Below are positions 7,043 through 16,697 of a stretch of DNA of 41,820 bases, one piece after another (the stretch's first letter is position 1; each line of letters starts with the position of its first letter). Source of the stretch: Propionibacteriaceae bacterium (lineage in GTDB: Bacteria; Actinomycetota; Actinomycetes; Propionibacteriales; Propionibacteriaceae). The DNA is taken from contig WRIC01000015.1 of NCBI GenBank assembly GCA_009782915.1, positions 1 through 41,820 on the forward strand. The letters run 5' to 3'. Under the pieces are notes generated by a model that ran no database searches, had not been told where the DNA came from, and saw nothing but the letters and a program-made list of their open reading frames with translations. Made by a program: the position numbers and the translations under genes.

Positions 7043-8152
7043 CTACTTTCCTGACACGTAGGCTTGTTCCCAGCGACGTATCTCATCGAAGAACCGGGTT
7101 CTCACTTCTATGCGAGACAACCCCACATCATGCAGGGCTCCCTCGAAGCGTACGAGCGTGGTGTGTTCACCCAACAGGGGGACCCGTGCGGCGATCCGTT
7201 CAACATCGAGGGCTAGGTCGGTGGACGAGGCTTCATCACCCCACTGTTTGGGGTTCGACGAACGCCTCGACGTACCAACAAAAACTGGACAGTCGATGCC
7301 TAATCCTGCAGCAACACGGTCGTGCCCGTCGACAACGGCTTTGACCCATCCGGGGCGTATCGGTTGGGATTGGATCTTTTTAAAGTTGAGGTCGTATTCC
7401 CATTCCCCGTGGAAGGAAGAATGAAGGGATTCCCCATAGAGATGGTTCTCCGAGGCCGGAAGTGTCATCGTGGGTGAGGCCACGGAGAGCCCTCGAACCA
7501 AAATGGGGGTGAGGGTTCGCATCAATTCTGTGCCTTGCATGTCGAGCCATGGTGAATTCAACACGAGCCCACGGATTCTTCCTGGGCGCTGCGAGGCATA
7601 GATACTGGCGATGAGACCGCCAGTGGAGTGACCATTGAGGATGATCGACTCATGGTCGGCTTCGATCACTTCCAGGCAGGCATCGATTTCTTCGATGTAG
7701 TCGTCAACTGACTCCATATAACCAGGCAATTCATCGTCTTGCAGGCTGCGTCCATATCGGTGAAGATCCACAGCATAAAAGTCGTAGCCCAGTGATTCAT
7801 AAAACTCAGCTAGGTGTGGCTGGAAGAAGTATTCATTCCACCCATGGATATGAAGGACCGCTTGTGGACGTTGGGCCTGGTGGTGGCGGATGAGGGTGGA
7901 GATCAGGTGCCCTTCACCTTCAGCGGGGAGATGGAGGCGTGAAGGCATGTGATAGTGACAGTATTCGAAGCCTTCCACATGTTCGTCTTCGCGATACTCA
8001 TCATCCCACCGGGAGGGAGATGGCGGTGGCGGAGGTACGACTGCGGGGTCGTGACCATCACCTTCACCAGGAGAGTCAGGCTCACGGGTGAGGACAGACC
8101 TCCATTTGGAGATCATTGTGGCGAGCCCGCTGGGGTTTGATGCCTGGTCCAT
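7043..8152 (-). CDS. alpha/beta hydrolase, lysophospholipase-like
   Basis: A 369-residue hydrolase. The core has HIHGWNEYFF (oxyanion region), YAVDLHRYGRS, and the nucleophile elbow GHSTGG with Ser near residue 174; the acid is probably in the PVFVGTSRRSS region and the His in LHDVGLS. This arrangement fits the serine-hydrolase lysophospholipase/monoacylglycerol lipase group. The first 75 residues are hydrophilic with a run of prolines (VVPPPPPSPS) and no signal peptide, so it is likely cytoplasmic. The start at 8152 is chosen because GGAGG sits five bases upstream; an in-frame codon at 8185 is weaker. Substrate unknown. Confidence 0.85.
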   Translation of the reverse strand: MDQASNPSGLATMISKWRSVLTREPDSPGEGDGHDPAVVPPPPPSPSRWDDEYREDEHVEGFEYCHYHMPSRLHLPAEGEGHLISTLIRHHQAQRPQAVLHIHGWNEYFFQPHLAEFYESLGYDFYAVDLHRYGRSLQDDELPGYMESVDDYIEEIDACLEVIEADHESIILNGHSTGGLIASIYASQRPGRIRGLVLNSPWLDMQGTELMRTLTPILVRGLSVASPTMTLPASENHLYGESLHSSFHGEWEYDLNFKKIQSQPIRPGWVKAVVDGHDRVAAGLGIDCPVFVGTSRRSSNPKQWGDEASSTDLALDVERIAARVPLLGEHTTLVRFEGALHDVGLSRIEVRTRFFDEIRRWEQAYVSGK

Positions 8153-8201
8153 GATTCCTCCATGGTGTTGTGAGGTGGTTCTCACCGGTCATCGGCTCCT
8201 G

Positions 8202-8438
8202 TTAGGAATCCTCACTATCGAGATAGGCCGAGTATTCGTCTTCGCCATCCTCTTCGGGATCGGCGAGTTCTTCACCTTCAGAATATTCTTGTGCAAGATC
8301 TGCATACGCGGGTGGGATATCAGTCCCTGAACTTGATCGCAACTCTTCTTCAAGAGAAGCAAAATCTGTCGATACTGACCGATACTTCAACTCGCGAGCA
8401 ACCTTTGTCTGCTTTGCCTTTGCACGGCCGCGCCCCAT
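8202..8438 (-). CDS. DUF3073 family protein
   Basis: The family signature MGRGRAKAKQTKVARELKY begins the protein, followed by an acidic tail, 78 residues in all. AGGAGG precedes this ATG, which decides the start over an in-frame codon 27 bases upstream. DUF3073 is a short actinobacterial protein usually encoded just after purM, as here. The very basic head and acidic tail suggest a nucleic-acid or ribosome contact, but no function is established. Confidence 0.9.
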   Translation of the reverse strand: MGRGRAKAKQTKVARELKYRSVSTDFASLEEELRSSSGTDIPPAYADLAQEYSEGEELADPEEDGEDEYSAYLDSEDS

Positions 8439-8547
8439 AGGGTCAGCCTCCTTCACTCGCGGCAACCCCGCGTCATCTCAGTGTGTCATCTGTTCGTGAG
8501 TACTAGGTTACCGGGTTTGGTGACGATGGTCCAAGCCGACACCCATA

Positions 8548-9606
8548 TCAACGGTGTTCGCCAATGAGCTCTATCTGTGGTTGATCGGGGTTCCGGGATG
8601 TCACTTGACCCCCATCCCAAGCCGGGATGCCATAGATAGAGAAGATATTGAGTGTGGTGTTTACTGAGGATTCTGGACAGATCATCACCATTCCGACCCC
8701 CATATTCAGGGTCTCTTCGATGTCGGGTTGACTGACACCACCGAGGCTTTGAATGAGGGTGAAAATGGGTTGGGGTGCCCACGTGGATCGATCAATGAAG
8801 CCACCAAGGTTTTCGGGAAGTACGCGTGCCACATTGTTAGCTAATCCCCCTCCAGTGATGTGGCTCATCGCATGAATCTCACAGGAACCGGCAACATCAA
8901 GGCAACTCTTGGCATAAATCCTTGTTGGAGTGAGCAGTTCTTCACCGAGGGTGGAACCCAGGTCATCAACATGGCGATCAAGGCTCCAGCGTGCCTGGGT
9001 GAGCAGTACGTGGCGTACGAGAGAAAAACCGTTGGAGTGCAGACCGGAGGAAGCTACGCATACCAGTCGATCACCGTCGCACACCAGGTGGGAGCCCAGA
9101 ATTTTGTCTTTTTCTACCACACCGGTGGTGGCTCCTGCCAGATCATACTCATCGGGATCAAGTAACCCAGGATGTTCAGCGGTCTCTCCCCCAATGAGGG
9201 CTACACCAGCCTCGACACACCCACGTGCGACTCCTTTGACGATCTGCTCAATAGTTTCAGGTACGACCGAACCGCAAGCAATATAGTCGGTGAGGAAGAG
9301 TGGTTCAGCTCCAGTGACGACGACATCATCGACCAACATGCCAACAAGATCGATACCCACAGTGTCATGGATATCCATCGCTTGAGCGATCGACACTTTC
9401 GTACCCACCCCATCAGTGGAGGTGGCCAGTACGGGATGGCGGTAGCTCATGAACCGGGAGATATCGAACAGGCCCGCAAAGCCGCCAAACCCACCAAGCA
9501 CCTCTTCGCGAGTGGTGGTGAGGATGTGTTTCTTCATCAGCTCGACAGCACGATCACCGGCTTCGATATCAACTCCACTGTGGGCGTAGGCAGTTTTCTT
9601 AGTCAT
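8548..9606 (-). CDS. purM: phosphoribosylformylglycinamidine cyclo-ligase
   Basis: PurM uses ATP to close the imidazole ring, turning formylglycinamidine ribonucleotide into aminoimidazole ribonucleotide in purine synthesis. The 352-residue protein has YAHSGVDIEAGDRAV, LATSTDGVGTK, GIDLVGMLVDD, ALIGGETAEHPG, DRLVCVASSGLHSNGFSLVR and MSHITGGGLANN, all core PurM motifs. Its first bases overlap the end of purF by eight bases, so the two are translationally coupled. Complete and normal in length. Confidence 0.97.
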   Translation of the reverse strand: MTKKTAYAHSGVDIEAGDRAVELMKKHILTTTREEVLGGFGGFAGLFDISRFMSYRHPVLATSTDGVGTKVSIAQAMDIHDTVGIDLVGMLVDDVVVTGAEPLFLTDYIACGSVVPETIEQIVKGVARGCVEAGVALIGGETAEHPGLLDPDEYDLAGATTGVVEKDKILGSHLVCDGDRLVCVASSGLHSNGFSLVRHVLLTQARWSLDRHVDDLGSTLGEELLTPTRIYAKSCLDVAGSCEIHAMSHITGGGLANNVARVLPENLGGFIDRSTWAPQPIFTLIQSLGGVSQPDIEETLNMGVGMVMICPESSVNTTLNIFSIYGIPAWDGGQVTSRNPDQPQIELIGEHR

Positions 9607-11089
9607 GATGATCTTTCTCGTTGTTGAGATTGTCGGCGCTGGCTTGACCGGTACCTTCGGCGCTCAGAGAAAGCCGACTGATTTCTCTGCTGGGAACCGC
9701 AACCTCATAGCACCCATCAAAACAGGCCCGACAGAGGTTGTCGCTGGGGACATGTGTTGCCTGAACGAGGGCATCTAAGGAAATGAAACCCAAGGAGTCT
9801 GCGCCGATGTGGTCACACATCTGTTCAACAGACATGTGGCGGGCGATTAGTTCATTCGGATCGGCAAAATCAATCCCAAAGAAACATGGCCACAACACTG
9901 GTGGCGAGGAGACACGGACATGAACTTCGCTGGCCCCTGCCTGCCTCAACATGGCCACCACTTGGCGCTGGGTGTTTCCACGAACAATGGAGTCATCCAC
10001 AACGACGAGACGTTTACCTTCCACGACATGGCGCAGTGGATTGAGTTTGAGTCGGATTCCTCGTTGACGCAACGATTGGGATGGTTGAATGAAGGTTCGC
10101 CCCACGTAGGCGTTTTTCACCAAACCAAGACCGTACTCGATCCCCGAACCGATGGAATACCCAATAGCTGCTGGTGTTCCCGAATCGGGTGTGGGGATCA
10201 CCAAATCTGCTTCAGCTGGACACTCTTGGGCGAGTAGTTTTCCGATCTTCACGCGGATATTGTGGATGAGCCTGTCATGTAACACAGTGTCGGGACGTGA
10301 CAGGTAGACGTACTCAAAGAGGCATTCTTTCTTCGCGGCGGGGGCAAACCTCACTGAACTGATACCATCGGAATCGATTCTCACCATCTCCCCTGGTTCA
10401 ACCTCACGAAGGAAGGTTGCTCCAACAATATCGAGGGCAGCTGATTCGGAGGCAACCACCCAACCATCACCGAGTTGGCCAATGCACAGCGGTCTCATCC
10501 CGTGGCGATCACGCGCAGCAAACAAGGTGTCCTTAGTCATGAACACCAAAGAGAAAGCACCAGCCAATTGGGGTAGAACCTCCAATGCAGCTTGTTCGCA
10601 TGGCCCATCTTGGCTACCGAGAAGCTGAGCGAGCAGGACAGTGTCAGAACTGGAATCCATACAGTCCTTCTCTTCGATGGGGTCTGATGGTGAAAGCTCT
10701 AAGAGCCACTTCTGCAACTCGGGGGTGTTGGTGAGGTTTCCGTTGTGGGCGAGAGCAACATCACCATAGGTGGTGGTACGGAAGGTGGGTTGGGCATTCT
10801 CCCACTGGCAGGAACCCGCGGTGGAATAACGAGTGTGACCAATAGCTATATGACCAACTAGCGTACCCAAGGTGGTTTCATCGAAAACCTGGGAGACCAG
10901 TCCCATGTCTTTGAACACCACAATCCGCTCACCATCGCCCACAGCCATACCTGCTGATTCCTGGCCACGGTGTTGGAGGGCAAACAGTCCAAAATAGGTC
11001 AGCTTGCTCACTTCTTCGTGGGGGGCCCATACACCAAAGACCCCACATTCATCTTTTGGTACGTCGTCGATTCCTCGTGGATCATCCAT
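9599..11089 (-). CDS. purF: amidophosphoribosyltransferase
   Basis: Catalyses the committed step of purine synthesis: glutamine plus PRPP to phosphoribosylamine. A short propeptide precedes Cys15 in DECGVFGVW, the glutaminase nucleophile exposed by processing. Further motifs are LQHRGQESAGMA, HTRYSTAGS, HNGNLTN, RDRHGMRPL and the PRPP loop VVVDDSIVRGNT. Cysteines in PCFFGID and LCRACFDGC indicate the [4Fe-4S] form, as in the Bacillus enzyme, which is oxygen-sensitive. ATG 11089 has AGGA five bases upstream; a GTG lies directly before it. It heads purF-purM. Confidence 0.97.
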   Translation of the reverse strand: MDDPRGIDDVPKDECGVFGVWAPHEEVSKLTYFGLFALQHRGQESAGMAVGDGERIVVFKDMGLVSQVFDETTLGTLVGHIAIGHTRYSTAGSCQWENAQPTFRTTTYGDVALAHNGNLTNTPELQKWLLELSPSDPIEEKDCMDSSSDTVLLAQLLGSQDGPCEQAALEVLPQLAGAFSLVFMTKDTLFAARDRHGMRPLCIGQLGDGWVVASESAALDIVGATFLREVEPGEMVRIDSDGISSVRFAPAAKKECLFEYVYLSRPDTVLHDRLIHNIRVKIGKLLAQECPAEADLVIPTPDSGTPAAIGYSIGSGIEYGLGLVKNAYVGRTFIQPSQSLRQRGIRLKLNPLRHVVEGKRLVVVDDSIVRGNTQRQVVAMLRQAGASEVHVRVSSPPVLWPCFFGIDFADPNELIARHMSVEQMCDHIGADSLGFISLDALVQATHVPSDNLCRACFDGCYEVAVPSREISRLSLSAEGTGQASADNLNNEKDHHD

Positions 11090-11138
11090 CACAGTCCTAC
11101 TCTACTTCAGTCCCCAAGACAATCGAGGAACACATCCA

Positions 11139-12461
11139 CTATGTGCCACGGCTAAATTCTTCAATGAGTGCCACCTGTGCTGCGACACTGGAGGTGAGGT
11201 CATCTAAACTCACCGATTCATTGGGGCCATGCATCGAAGAATTGGGGTCAGCTATCGCAGTGATCAGGAATTGCCCGTCGGGGAAAAACTCACGCAGTTC
11301 ATTCACTAATGGAATAGCGCCACCTTGCCCAATAAAGACTGGATCTTTGCCAAACGCCTGCTGATAGGCCCGTCTCCCAGCTTGAACCAGCGAGCCTTCC
11401 AGGTCTACTTGGGCAGGGTTACCTACTGCTCCACGAGTGATGCGTAGGCGAGCTCCCCACTGGATATGTTGCTCACAGTGGGCAATGAGGGCATCGAGTG
11501 CCCGCTCAGCGCTCATCCCTGGTGGTACGCGCACAGAGACTTTTGCTCTGGCTACCGGTAGCAGAGTATTGGATGCTTCTTCCACACTGACAGTATCCAA
11601 TCCGATGACTGTGACTGCTGGTCCTGCCCATAGCCGATCAGCTAGTGACCCGCTACCTAATTCTTGAACACTGTCGAGAACACCAGCTGCTGTTCTCAGT
11701 TGTTCACGATCCACGTTGACATCGAAACTCACCACAGAGTCAAGCCCGGCTATAGCGACCTCACCTTGGTCGTCGTGGAAGGTTGCCAGGAGACGACACA
11801 ATGTGGTCAGAGCATCAGGATAGACTCCACCAAATTGCCCTGAGTGGACTCCATGATCGAGGGTCTGCACCTCAATAATGGCGTCACATACCCCACGTAA
11901 GGTGGTGGTAAAGGCGGGTTCACCGACCTCTTCATTCCCGGAATCAAGGATCACAAATCCATCGGCGTTCACCAGGTGGGAATACTTGGTCAAGAACCTT
12001 CCGATATTCGGTGAACCGATTTCCTCCTCCCCTTCGATCAGGAAGGTAACTGACATGGGTGGGCGAGAGTTGAAAGCCCTCATGGTGGCCAGATGAACAG
12101 CGATAGCACCCTTATCATCGGCAGAACCGCGACCATAGAGACGTTCGCCACTCGTCGTGAGCTGGAAGGGGGGATGATCCCACTGCTGGTGATCCCCACT
12201 GGGTTGGACATCATGGTGGGCATAGAAGCAGAGGTGGGGTGATCCTGGGGGCCCAGGAAAATGTGCCACCACAGCTGGCGCACATACGTCACTGACGATG
12301 TGGACATCCGGGCATCCAGTTGCTGTCCACATCTCAGCAACGAGCTGTGCTGAGTTGGCCAGGTCTTGGCGGTGAGCAGGGATGGAACTGATCGACTCTA
12401 TGGTCACCAGCTGTGTGAGATCGTCAACCAATTGTTTCTTGAGGGCAGAGAGTTCATCCAT
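11139..12461 (-). CDS. M20 family metallopeptidase (dipeptidase)
   Basis: A 440-residue enzyme of the M20 family. Metal ligands and catalytic residues are visible in order: FYAHHDVQP, GRGSADDKGAI, LIEGEEEIGSPN, VILDSGNE and, near the end, MHGPNESV. The lid/dimerisation domain (HSGQFGGVYPDAL onward) lies between the two halves of the catalytic domain. These features match dipeptidases acting on cytoplasmic peptides. AAGGTGG sits before the ATG at 12461, preferred over a GTG nine bases upstream. It lies 49 bases before purF on the same strand and may be read together with it, though it has no evident link to purines. Confidence 0.92.
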   Translation of the reverse strand: MDELSALKKQLVDDLTQLVTIESISSIPAHRQDLANSAQLVAEMWTATGCPDVHIVSDVCAPAVVAHFPGPPGSPHLCFYAHHDVQPSGDHQQWDHPPFQLTTSGERLYGRGSADDKGAIAVHLATMRAFNSRPPMSVTFLIEGEEEIGSPNIGRFLTKYSHLVNADGFVILDSGNEEVGEPAFTTTLRGVCDAIIEVQTLDHGVHSGQFGGVYPDALTTLCRLLATFHDDQGEVAIAGLDSVVSFDVNVDREQLRTAAGVLDSVQELGSGSLADRLWAGPAVTVIGLDTVSVEEASNTLLPVARAKVSVRVPPGMSAERALDALIAHCEQHIQWGARLRITRGAVGNPAQVDLEGSLVQAGRRAYQQAFGKDPVFIGQGGAIPLVNELREFFPDGQFLITAIADPNSSMHGPNESVSLDDLTSSVAAQVALIEEFSRGT

Positions 12462-12517
12462 GTCATCCACCTTAGACTAGGACAAAGATGGATGAACCTC
12501 CGCCTCAAGCATAGTGA

Positions 12518-13240
12518 TCAGAAGATGGCGTCCAGCAATCCGCCGAGTCCTCCACCGGAACTCTTCTTGGCCTTGGAGGCTTGGTTGTCACCTAGCGCAC
12601 TACCCAGCATTCCGCCGAGCATTCCACCGAGACCGCCACCGGCACTTTGACCGCCGCCACTACCGAGCAACCCACCAATGAGGGAAGCTGTTGGGTTGGA
12701 GTTGGCCGAGCCGCCACCCAACATGGAGCCAACGACATTGCCCATCATGTTGTTTGAGTTGCCACCACCACCAAGCAAGCCACCAACTAAGGAGCCCAGA
12801 GCGTCGCCACCACCAGAGGCTGCAGCGCCTTGGCCTGCGAAGGCATTCTTAGCAATATAGGCGATAACAACAGGGGCTAGGAGGGGGAGAAGCTTCTGGA
12901 TCAGAGTCTTGTCTCCACCAGTTTTGGCAGCCAGCGCAGTGGCTGACTTCGCTGTGGATGCGCCCAGAGTATGTTCGACGATCTTTGATCCATCTTTGAC
13001 ATCAATCCCGGACAAATCAACACCCTCTTCGGCAAAAGATTCACCCGTCAGACGATGCTTCAGCAACGCCATTGCTAGATTCTCTTCACCCTTGGGGTCT
13101 TGGGCATTCGCTGTCATCCCGCCCAGAAGGGAGGTGATGACCTGTGTCGAGGCGTTCTTGGTATCTTTCTTGGAAGCGCCCACCTGCTCAGCGAGCTGGT
13201 CCATCGATAGTTGTGCAAGAATCTCGTTGATTGCACTCAT
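12518..13240 (-). CDS. DUF937 family protein
   Basis: A 240-residue protein. The N-terminal helical part (MSAINEILAQLSMDQLAEQVG, then TQVITSLLGGMTANA and GSKIVEHTLG) is typical of DUF937/YidB-like proteins. Residues about 115-135 are hydrophobic (LIQKLLPLLAPVVIAYIA). The second half is a low-complexity Gly/Ser/Asn tail with repeated SLVGGLLGGGG, GSMLGGG and LIGGLLGSGGG units, ending GGLGGLLDAIF. AGAAAGGATAATC is the ribosome site. Function is not established. Confidence 0.88.
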   Translation of the reverse strand: MSAINEILAQLSMDQLAEQVGASKKDTKNASTQVITSLLGGMTANAQDPKGEENLAMALLKHRLTGESFAEEGVDLSGIDVKDGSKIVEHTLGASTAKSATALAAKTGGDKTLIQKLLPLLAPVVIAYIAKNAFAGQGAAASGGGDALGSLVGGLLGGGGNSNNMMGNVVGSMLGGGSANSNPTASLIGGLLGSGGGQSAGGGLGGMLGGMLGSALGDNQASKAKKSSGGGLGGLLDAIF

Positions 13241-13355
13241 GATTATCCTTTCTGCCCGACACGCCGGTGCCGGTTTCTTCCACTATGGTGGAGCAGTTTG
13301 ACCAAAGGCAAGCGGATTCCCACTGAGATAATCGCCGAGTTGTACACTGACTATC

Positions 13356-14369
13356 ATGCGGATTCTTCTGACCGGTGGCGCCGGCTATATTGGCAGTCAC
13401 ATTGCTGTGGAGCTTCTCAACGCCGACCACGACGTTGGGATCGTTGATGATTTGAGTAATTCTTCACCGATCGCACTTCAGAAAGTGTCGTCCATCACGG
13501 GAAAATCCACTGATTTCTTTGAACTTGACTGTCGAGACACCCCCGGGCTCACAGGGGTTTTCCGCAGTTTCCAACCGGAAGCAGTCATCCATCTGGCAGG
13601 GCTCAAAGCTGTTGGTGAATCTGTGGAAGATCCCTTGCGCTACTACGACACCAATATCAATGCCACACTGTCCCTGGTTCACGTCATGGAGCAAGCCGGT
13701 GTCACCCAGCTCATCTTCAGTTCCTCAGCGACAGTCTATGGGGATCCCGAGTTTCTTCCACTGACCGAACAAGCACGCACCGGAATAGGTATTTCTAACC
13801 CCTATGGATGGACGAAGTTCATGATCGAACAGATCCTCATAGACCTGGCAACGAGTCAACCATCATGGAAGATAGCCCTGCTGAGATATTTCAACCCTGT
13901 GGGCGCCCATGAATCTGGACTCATAGGAGAGGACCCTCAGGGGATTCCCAATAATCTCATGCCTTTTGTCGCACAGGTAGCTGCTGGACGCAGAGACATC
14001 ATTGAAGTTTTTGGTGACGATTACGACACAAATGATGGTACGGGAGTACGCGACTACATCCACGTGATGGATTTGGCCAGTGGCCACCTGGCAGCTCTAG
14101 AGAACCTGACCCCAGGAGTCTCCACCTACAATCTGGGGACAGGCCAAGGAACCTCAGTGCTAGAGATCATTCACGCCTTTGAGTTAGCTTGTGGACATCC
14201 ACTGGCTTACAAAATCTCCCCGCGTCGCCTGGGCGATCTGCCCTCCACGTACTGCAATGCTGACAAGGCTCGCAGAGAACTTGGGTGGAGTCCGACTCGT
14301 AGCCTGACTCAAGCCTGCCACGACTCATGGCTGTGGCAATCAACTAATCCTGAGGGTTACTCCACCTAG
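13356..14369 (+). CDS. galE: UDP-glucose 4-epimerase
   Basis: Interconverts UDP-glucose and UDP-galactose with tightly bound NAD. The Rossmann motif GGAGYIGSH is at residues 7-15, HLAGLKAVGES marks the sugar-binding loop, FSSSATVYG carries the catalytic Ser/Thr, and YGWTK the Tyr-x-x-x-Lys pair. LRYFNPVGAHESGLIGEDP and DYIHVMDLA are GalE-specific. At 337 residues it is full length. No ribosome site is visible and TACACT lies seven bases before the ATG, so a leaderless transcript is possible. Its stop overlaps the end of the convergent LCP gene by four bases. It probably supplies sugars for cell-surface polymers. Confidence 0.96.
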   Translation: MRILLTGGAGYIGSHIAVELLNADHDVGIVDDLSNSSPIALQKVSSITGKSTDFFELDCRDTPGLTGVFRSFQPEAVIHLAGLKAVGESVEDPLRYYDTNINATLSLVHVMEQAGVTQLIFSSSATVYGDPEFLPLTEQARTGIGISNPYGWTKFMIEQILIDLATSQPSWKIALLRYFNPVGAHESGLIGEDPQGIPNNLMPFVAQVAAGRRDIIEVFGDDYDTNDGTGVRDYIHVMDLASGHLAALENLTPGVSTYNLGTGQGTSVLEIIHAFELACGHPLAYKISPRRLGDLPSTYCNADKARRELGWSPTRSLTQACHDSWLWQSTNPEGYST

Positions 14370-16498
14370 CAGTCAATGGGGCGCTGAACAACGACCGGCT
14401 TTCCCTTTTCTGGTTCGGGAAGTGGTTGTGAATAGTCTGGACCATTCGCCGTATCACCAGGAGCCTCAGCCCCCGTTGTTTTGGGTGCAGTCAATTCAGC
14501 GTTCGGCATCGGCCTATCGTTGCGAATAGCATCCCAATAAGGCTTGGCTTGGTAGTCAATGACTTGGACTCGTCCAGTGCCAGCCACACCCCCGACCGGA
14601 ATCATCACCGTGGTGATATTGGAGGTGTCGAATCCCTTGAGAGAATACGCCAAACCAGCGATATCAGCAAGACTGCTACCCATATTGGTATCGACTGAAT
14701 CGATGATAGCGCCCGTTAAGCCATAGAGCTTGGGAAAATCTGTCACGTAGTTCATGTCGTAGACCTTGTTGAGGATGGCCTTGAAAACAGCATGCTGGCG
14801 ATGGATTCTGTGAAGGTCAGAACCGTCACCCAGGCCCTTGCCTGTTCTCGCACGGGCAAGGTTCAGTGCTTGCTGGCCATCAAGATGGCTCACACCCTTG
14901 GGAAGATCCAAACCTCTCGCCTTCGGCGCATAAATGGGACACAGTAGTTCCACATCAATGCCACCCACAGCATTGACAACGTTGCGGAAGCCAGAGAATT
15001 TCACCACCACATAAGCGTCAATGCGGACATTGGACATTTTTTCCACCGCCATCACTGCACATTGGGCCCCGGCATCAATACTTCCGCCGTAGTCAACTCC
15101 CCAAGCAAAGGCAGCGTTAAACATTTGATTAGACCATCCAGCAGCGGAGATCACTCGCCCATCATCACCCTTACATTGGGGGATGGTGATGAGGGTGTCG
15201 CGCGGGATAGAAATCAAATCAATTCTTGTCCGATCGGCAGAAATGTGGGCAACAAAACTCGTATCCGCACGAGCGCCAGCAACCCTAGCTGCTGGGTCTT
15301 CACGCTGGTCAGAGCCCAAAACCAAGATGTTGACTGCGCGGCCGGCATAAGGATCACCAGCATGCTTCACATTGGAGGTTCCAGCGGCCGTGGGGCGATC
15401 ATCCTCATCGAGGATAATCTTCCCTTCATTTTTAAACCGCCCATTGAGGTCGTACCAGGCATAAGCAAGACCACCACCAGTAAGAAGCACAACAGACAGC
15501 ACACTAGCCAGGACAATCTTCACGCCCTTCTTGAGACCCTTGTGGGTTTTTGCTGAGGTGACGATGGCATCTTCGTCAGCTGTGTCGGACGTGAGAGATT
15601 CACCAGCTTCTGTGGCCGTGATTCCTATGGGATTCTTGGTTGAATCATTGGTGACCTGTGAGACTGGATTCGACATCTGGGCGGTCATGGCCTCCCAGGC
15701 AGGTGAACCGAGAACAGGAATGGCACTGCCCACAATAGTTGAATCAGACACCACAGCCCAGGTTGCCAAACCAGGAGATGGAGACACAGGTGGACTCAAT
15801 TTCCCTGGTGGCACTACTGAAGGTTGCTCAGGTGCGGGGACCTGCCCATCAGGTACGGGGACCTGCGCGTCAGGTACGGAGGCAACGGGAGTTTCTGATG
15901 CCACAGAAGGCACTGGTTGTGGTTGCACCGCAGGCACAGGGGAAGCCTCTTGCCGTAGCGGTTCCACAGGCTTCTCAGCTGGAGGAATCTGGGTGATGGG
16001 GGGTTCGAGGGGTGGCAACTCAGCGCTCACCTCATGGTTGAACCATTGTCCGGCGGGATATCCCGTGGCCACCTCACCAGTGGGATAGGAAGAACCAGGA
16101 GAGGAAGGTGGAGTTGGATCATCCTTCCAATTGTCCTGGAGGAGGTGATTCCAGGGATCCTCCTGGTCTGCAGCAGGCGACGATGTGTAAGGAACCGGCG
16201 TCGCATAGGGGACCGGAGAGGACCCTGCAGAATCTGAGGGGGAACCTGTTGGCTGGTAGGTATCCGCCCTTTGATCTGACATCGCATGTTCCACTCGGGC
16301 AAAGAAACCACCTTGCCCTGAGGACTCACCAGTGGGAACAGAGTCCCGAGGTGGATAAGATTCACTAGGATATTGTGTGGATGAATAGGGGTCCGACTGA
16401 GGTCGGGGGGCCGCATGTTCACGTGCAGAAACCCCTGGGTCCACTTCCCCGTTTGAGGCTGGATTTTCAGCCCACCATGGGACTCGGTTATCTGACAT
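14366..16498 (-). CDS. LytR-CpsA-Psr family cell-wall glycopolymer ligase
   Basis: LCP proteins attach lipid-linked polymers to peptidoglycan outside the membrane. The 710-residue protein has a cytoplasmic tail of about 320 residues rich in Pro, Ser, Gln and Val with small repeats (VPDAQVPVPDGQVPAPEQ), one membrane helix at about 325-345, then the LCP domain from NILVLGSDQRED near residue 385. Active-site features are GARADTSFVAHI, IDLISIPRDT and LNLARARTGKGLGDGSDLHRI HRQ, with Arg and Asp residues that contact the pyrophosphate lipid. The start MSDNRVPWWAENP at 16498 is preferred over a longer frame from 16609. The tail is longer than usual for this family. Confidence 0.92.
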   Translation of the reverse strand: MSDNRVPWWAENPASNGEVDPGVSAREHAAPRPQSDPYSSTQYPSESYPPRDSVPTGESSGQGGFFARVEHAMSDQRADTYQPTGSPSDSAGSSPVPYATPVPYTSSPAADQEDPWNHLLQDNWKDDPTPPSSPGSSYPTGEVATGYPAGQWFNHEVSAELPPLEPPITQIPPAEKPVEPLRQEASPVPAVQPQPVPSVASETPVASVPDAQVPVPDGQVPAPEQPSVVPPGKLSPPVSPSPGLATWAVVSDSTIVGSAIPVLGSPAWEAMTAQMSNPVSQVTNDSTKNPIGITATEAGESLTSDTADEDAIVTSAKTHKGLKKGVKIVLASVLSVVLLTGGGLAYAWYDLNGRFKNEGKIILDEDDRPTAAGTSNVKHAGDPYAGRAVNILVLGSDQREDPAARVAGARADTSFVAHISADRTRIDLISIPRDTLITIPQCKGDDGRVISAAGWSNQMFNAAFAWGVDYGGSIDAGAQCAVMAVEKMSNVRIDAYVVVKFSGFRNVVNAVGGIDVELLCPIYAPKARGLDLPKGVSHLDGQQALNLARARTGKGLGDGSDLHRIHRQHAVFKAILNKVYDMNYVTDFPKLYGLTGAIIDSVDTNMGSSLADIAGLAYSLKGFDTSNITTVMIPVGGVAGTGRVQVIDYQAKPYWDAIRNDRPMPNAELTAPKTTGAEAPGDTANGPDYSQPLPEPEKGKPVVVQRPIDC

Positions 16499-16697
16499 AT
16501 GAGCTATTTTACCTTGAATTATCGACATATAACAAAATTTTGGCGCGCCACCGCGTTCCTCCCGAACTGGAGGAACGCACCTAGTCCACGACGAGTCAGG
16601 ATGATCCAACTGCGCGAAACTTGTCCTTCTCGACTAGAATAACACCGTGGTGATGAACCCAAATAACTTCGATTTTCACCACAGACGAAAGGGCAAG

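Noticed and set aside
8860-9627. Several plus-strand frames over purM
   Set aside because: Antisense shadows of a gene with full PurM motifs.
15062-16088. Plus-strand frames over the LCP gene
   Set aside because: Low-complexity antisense of the proline-rich tail and LCP domain; no family features.
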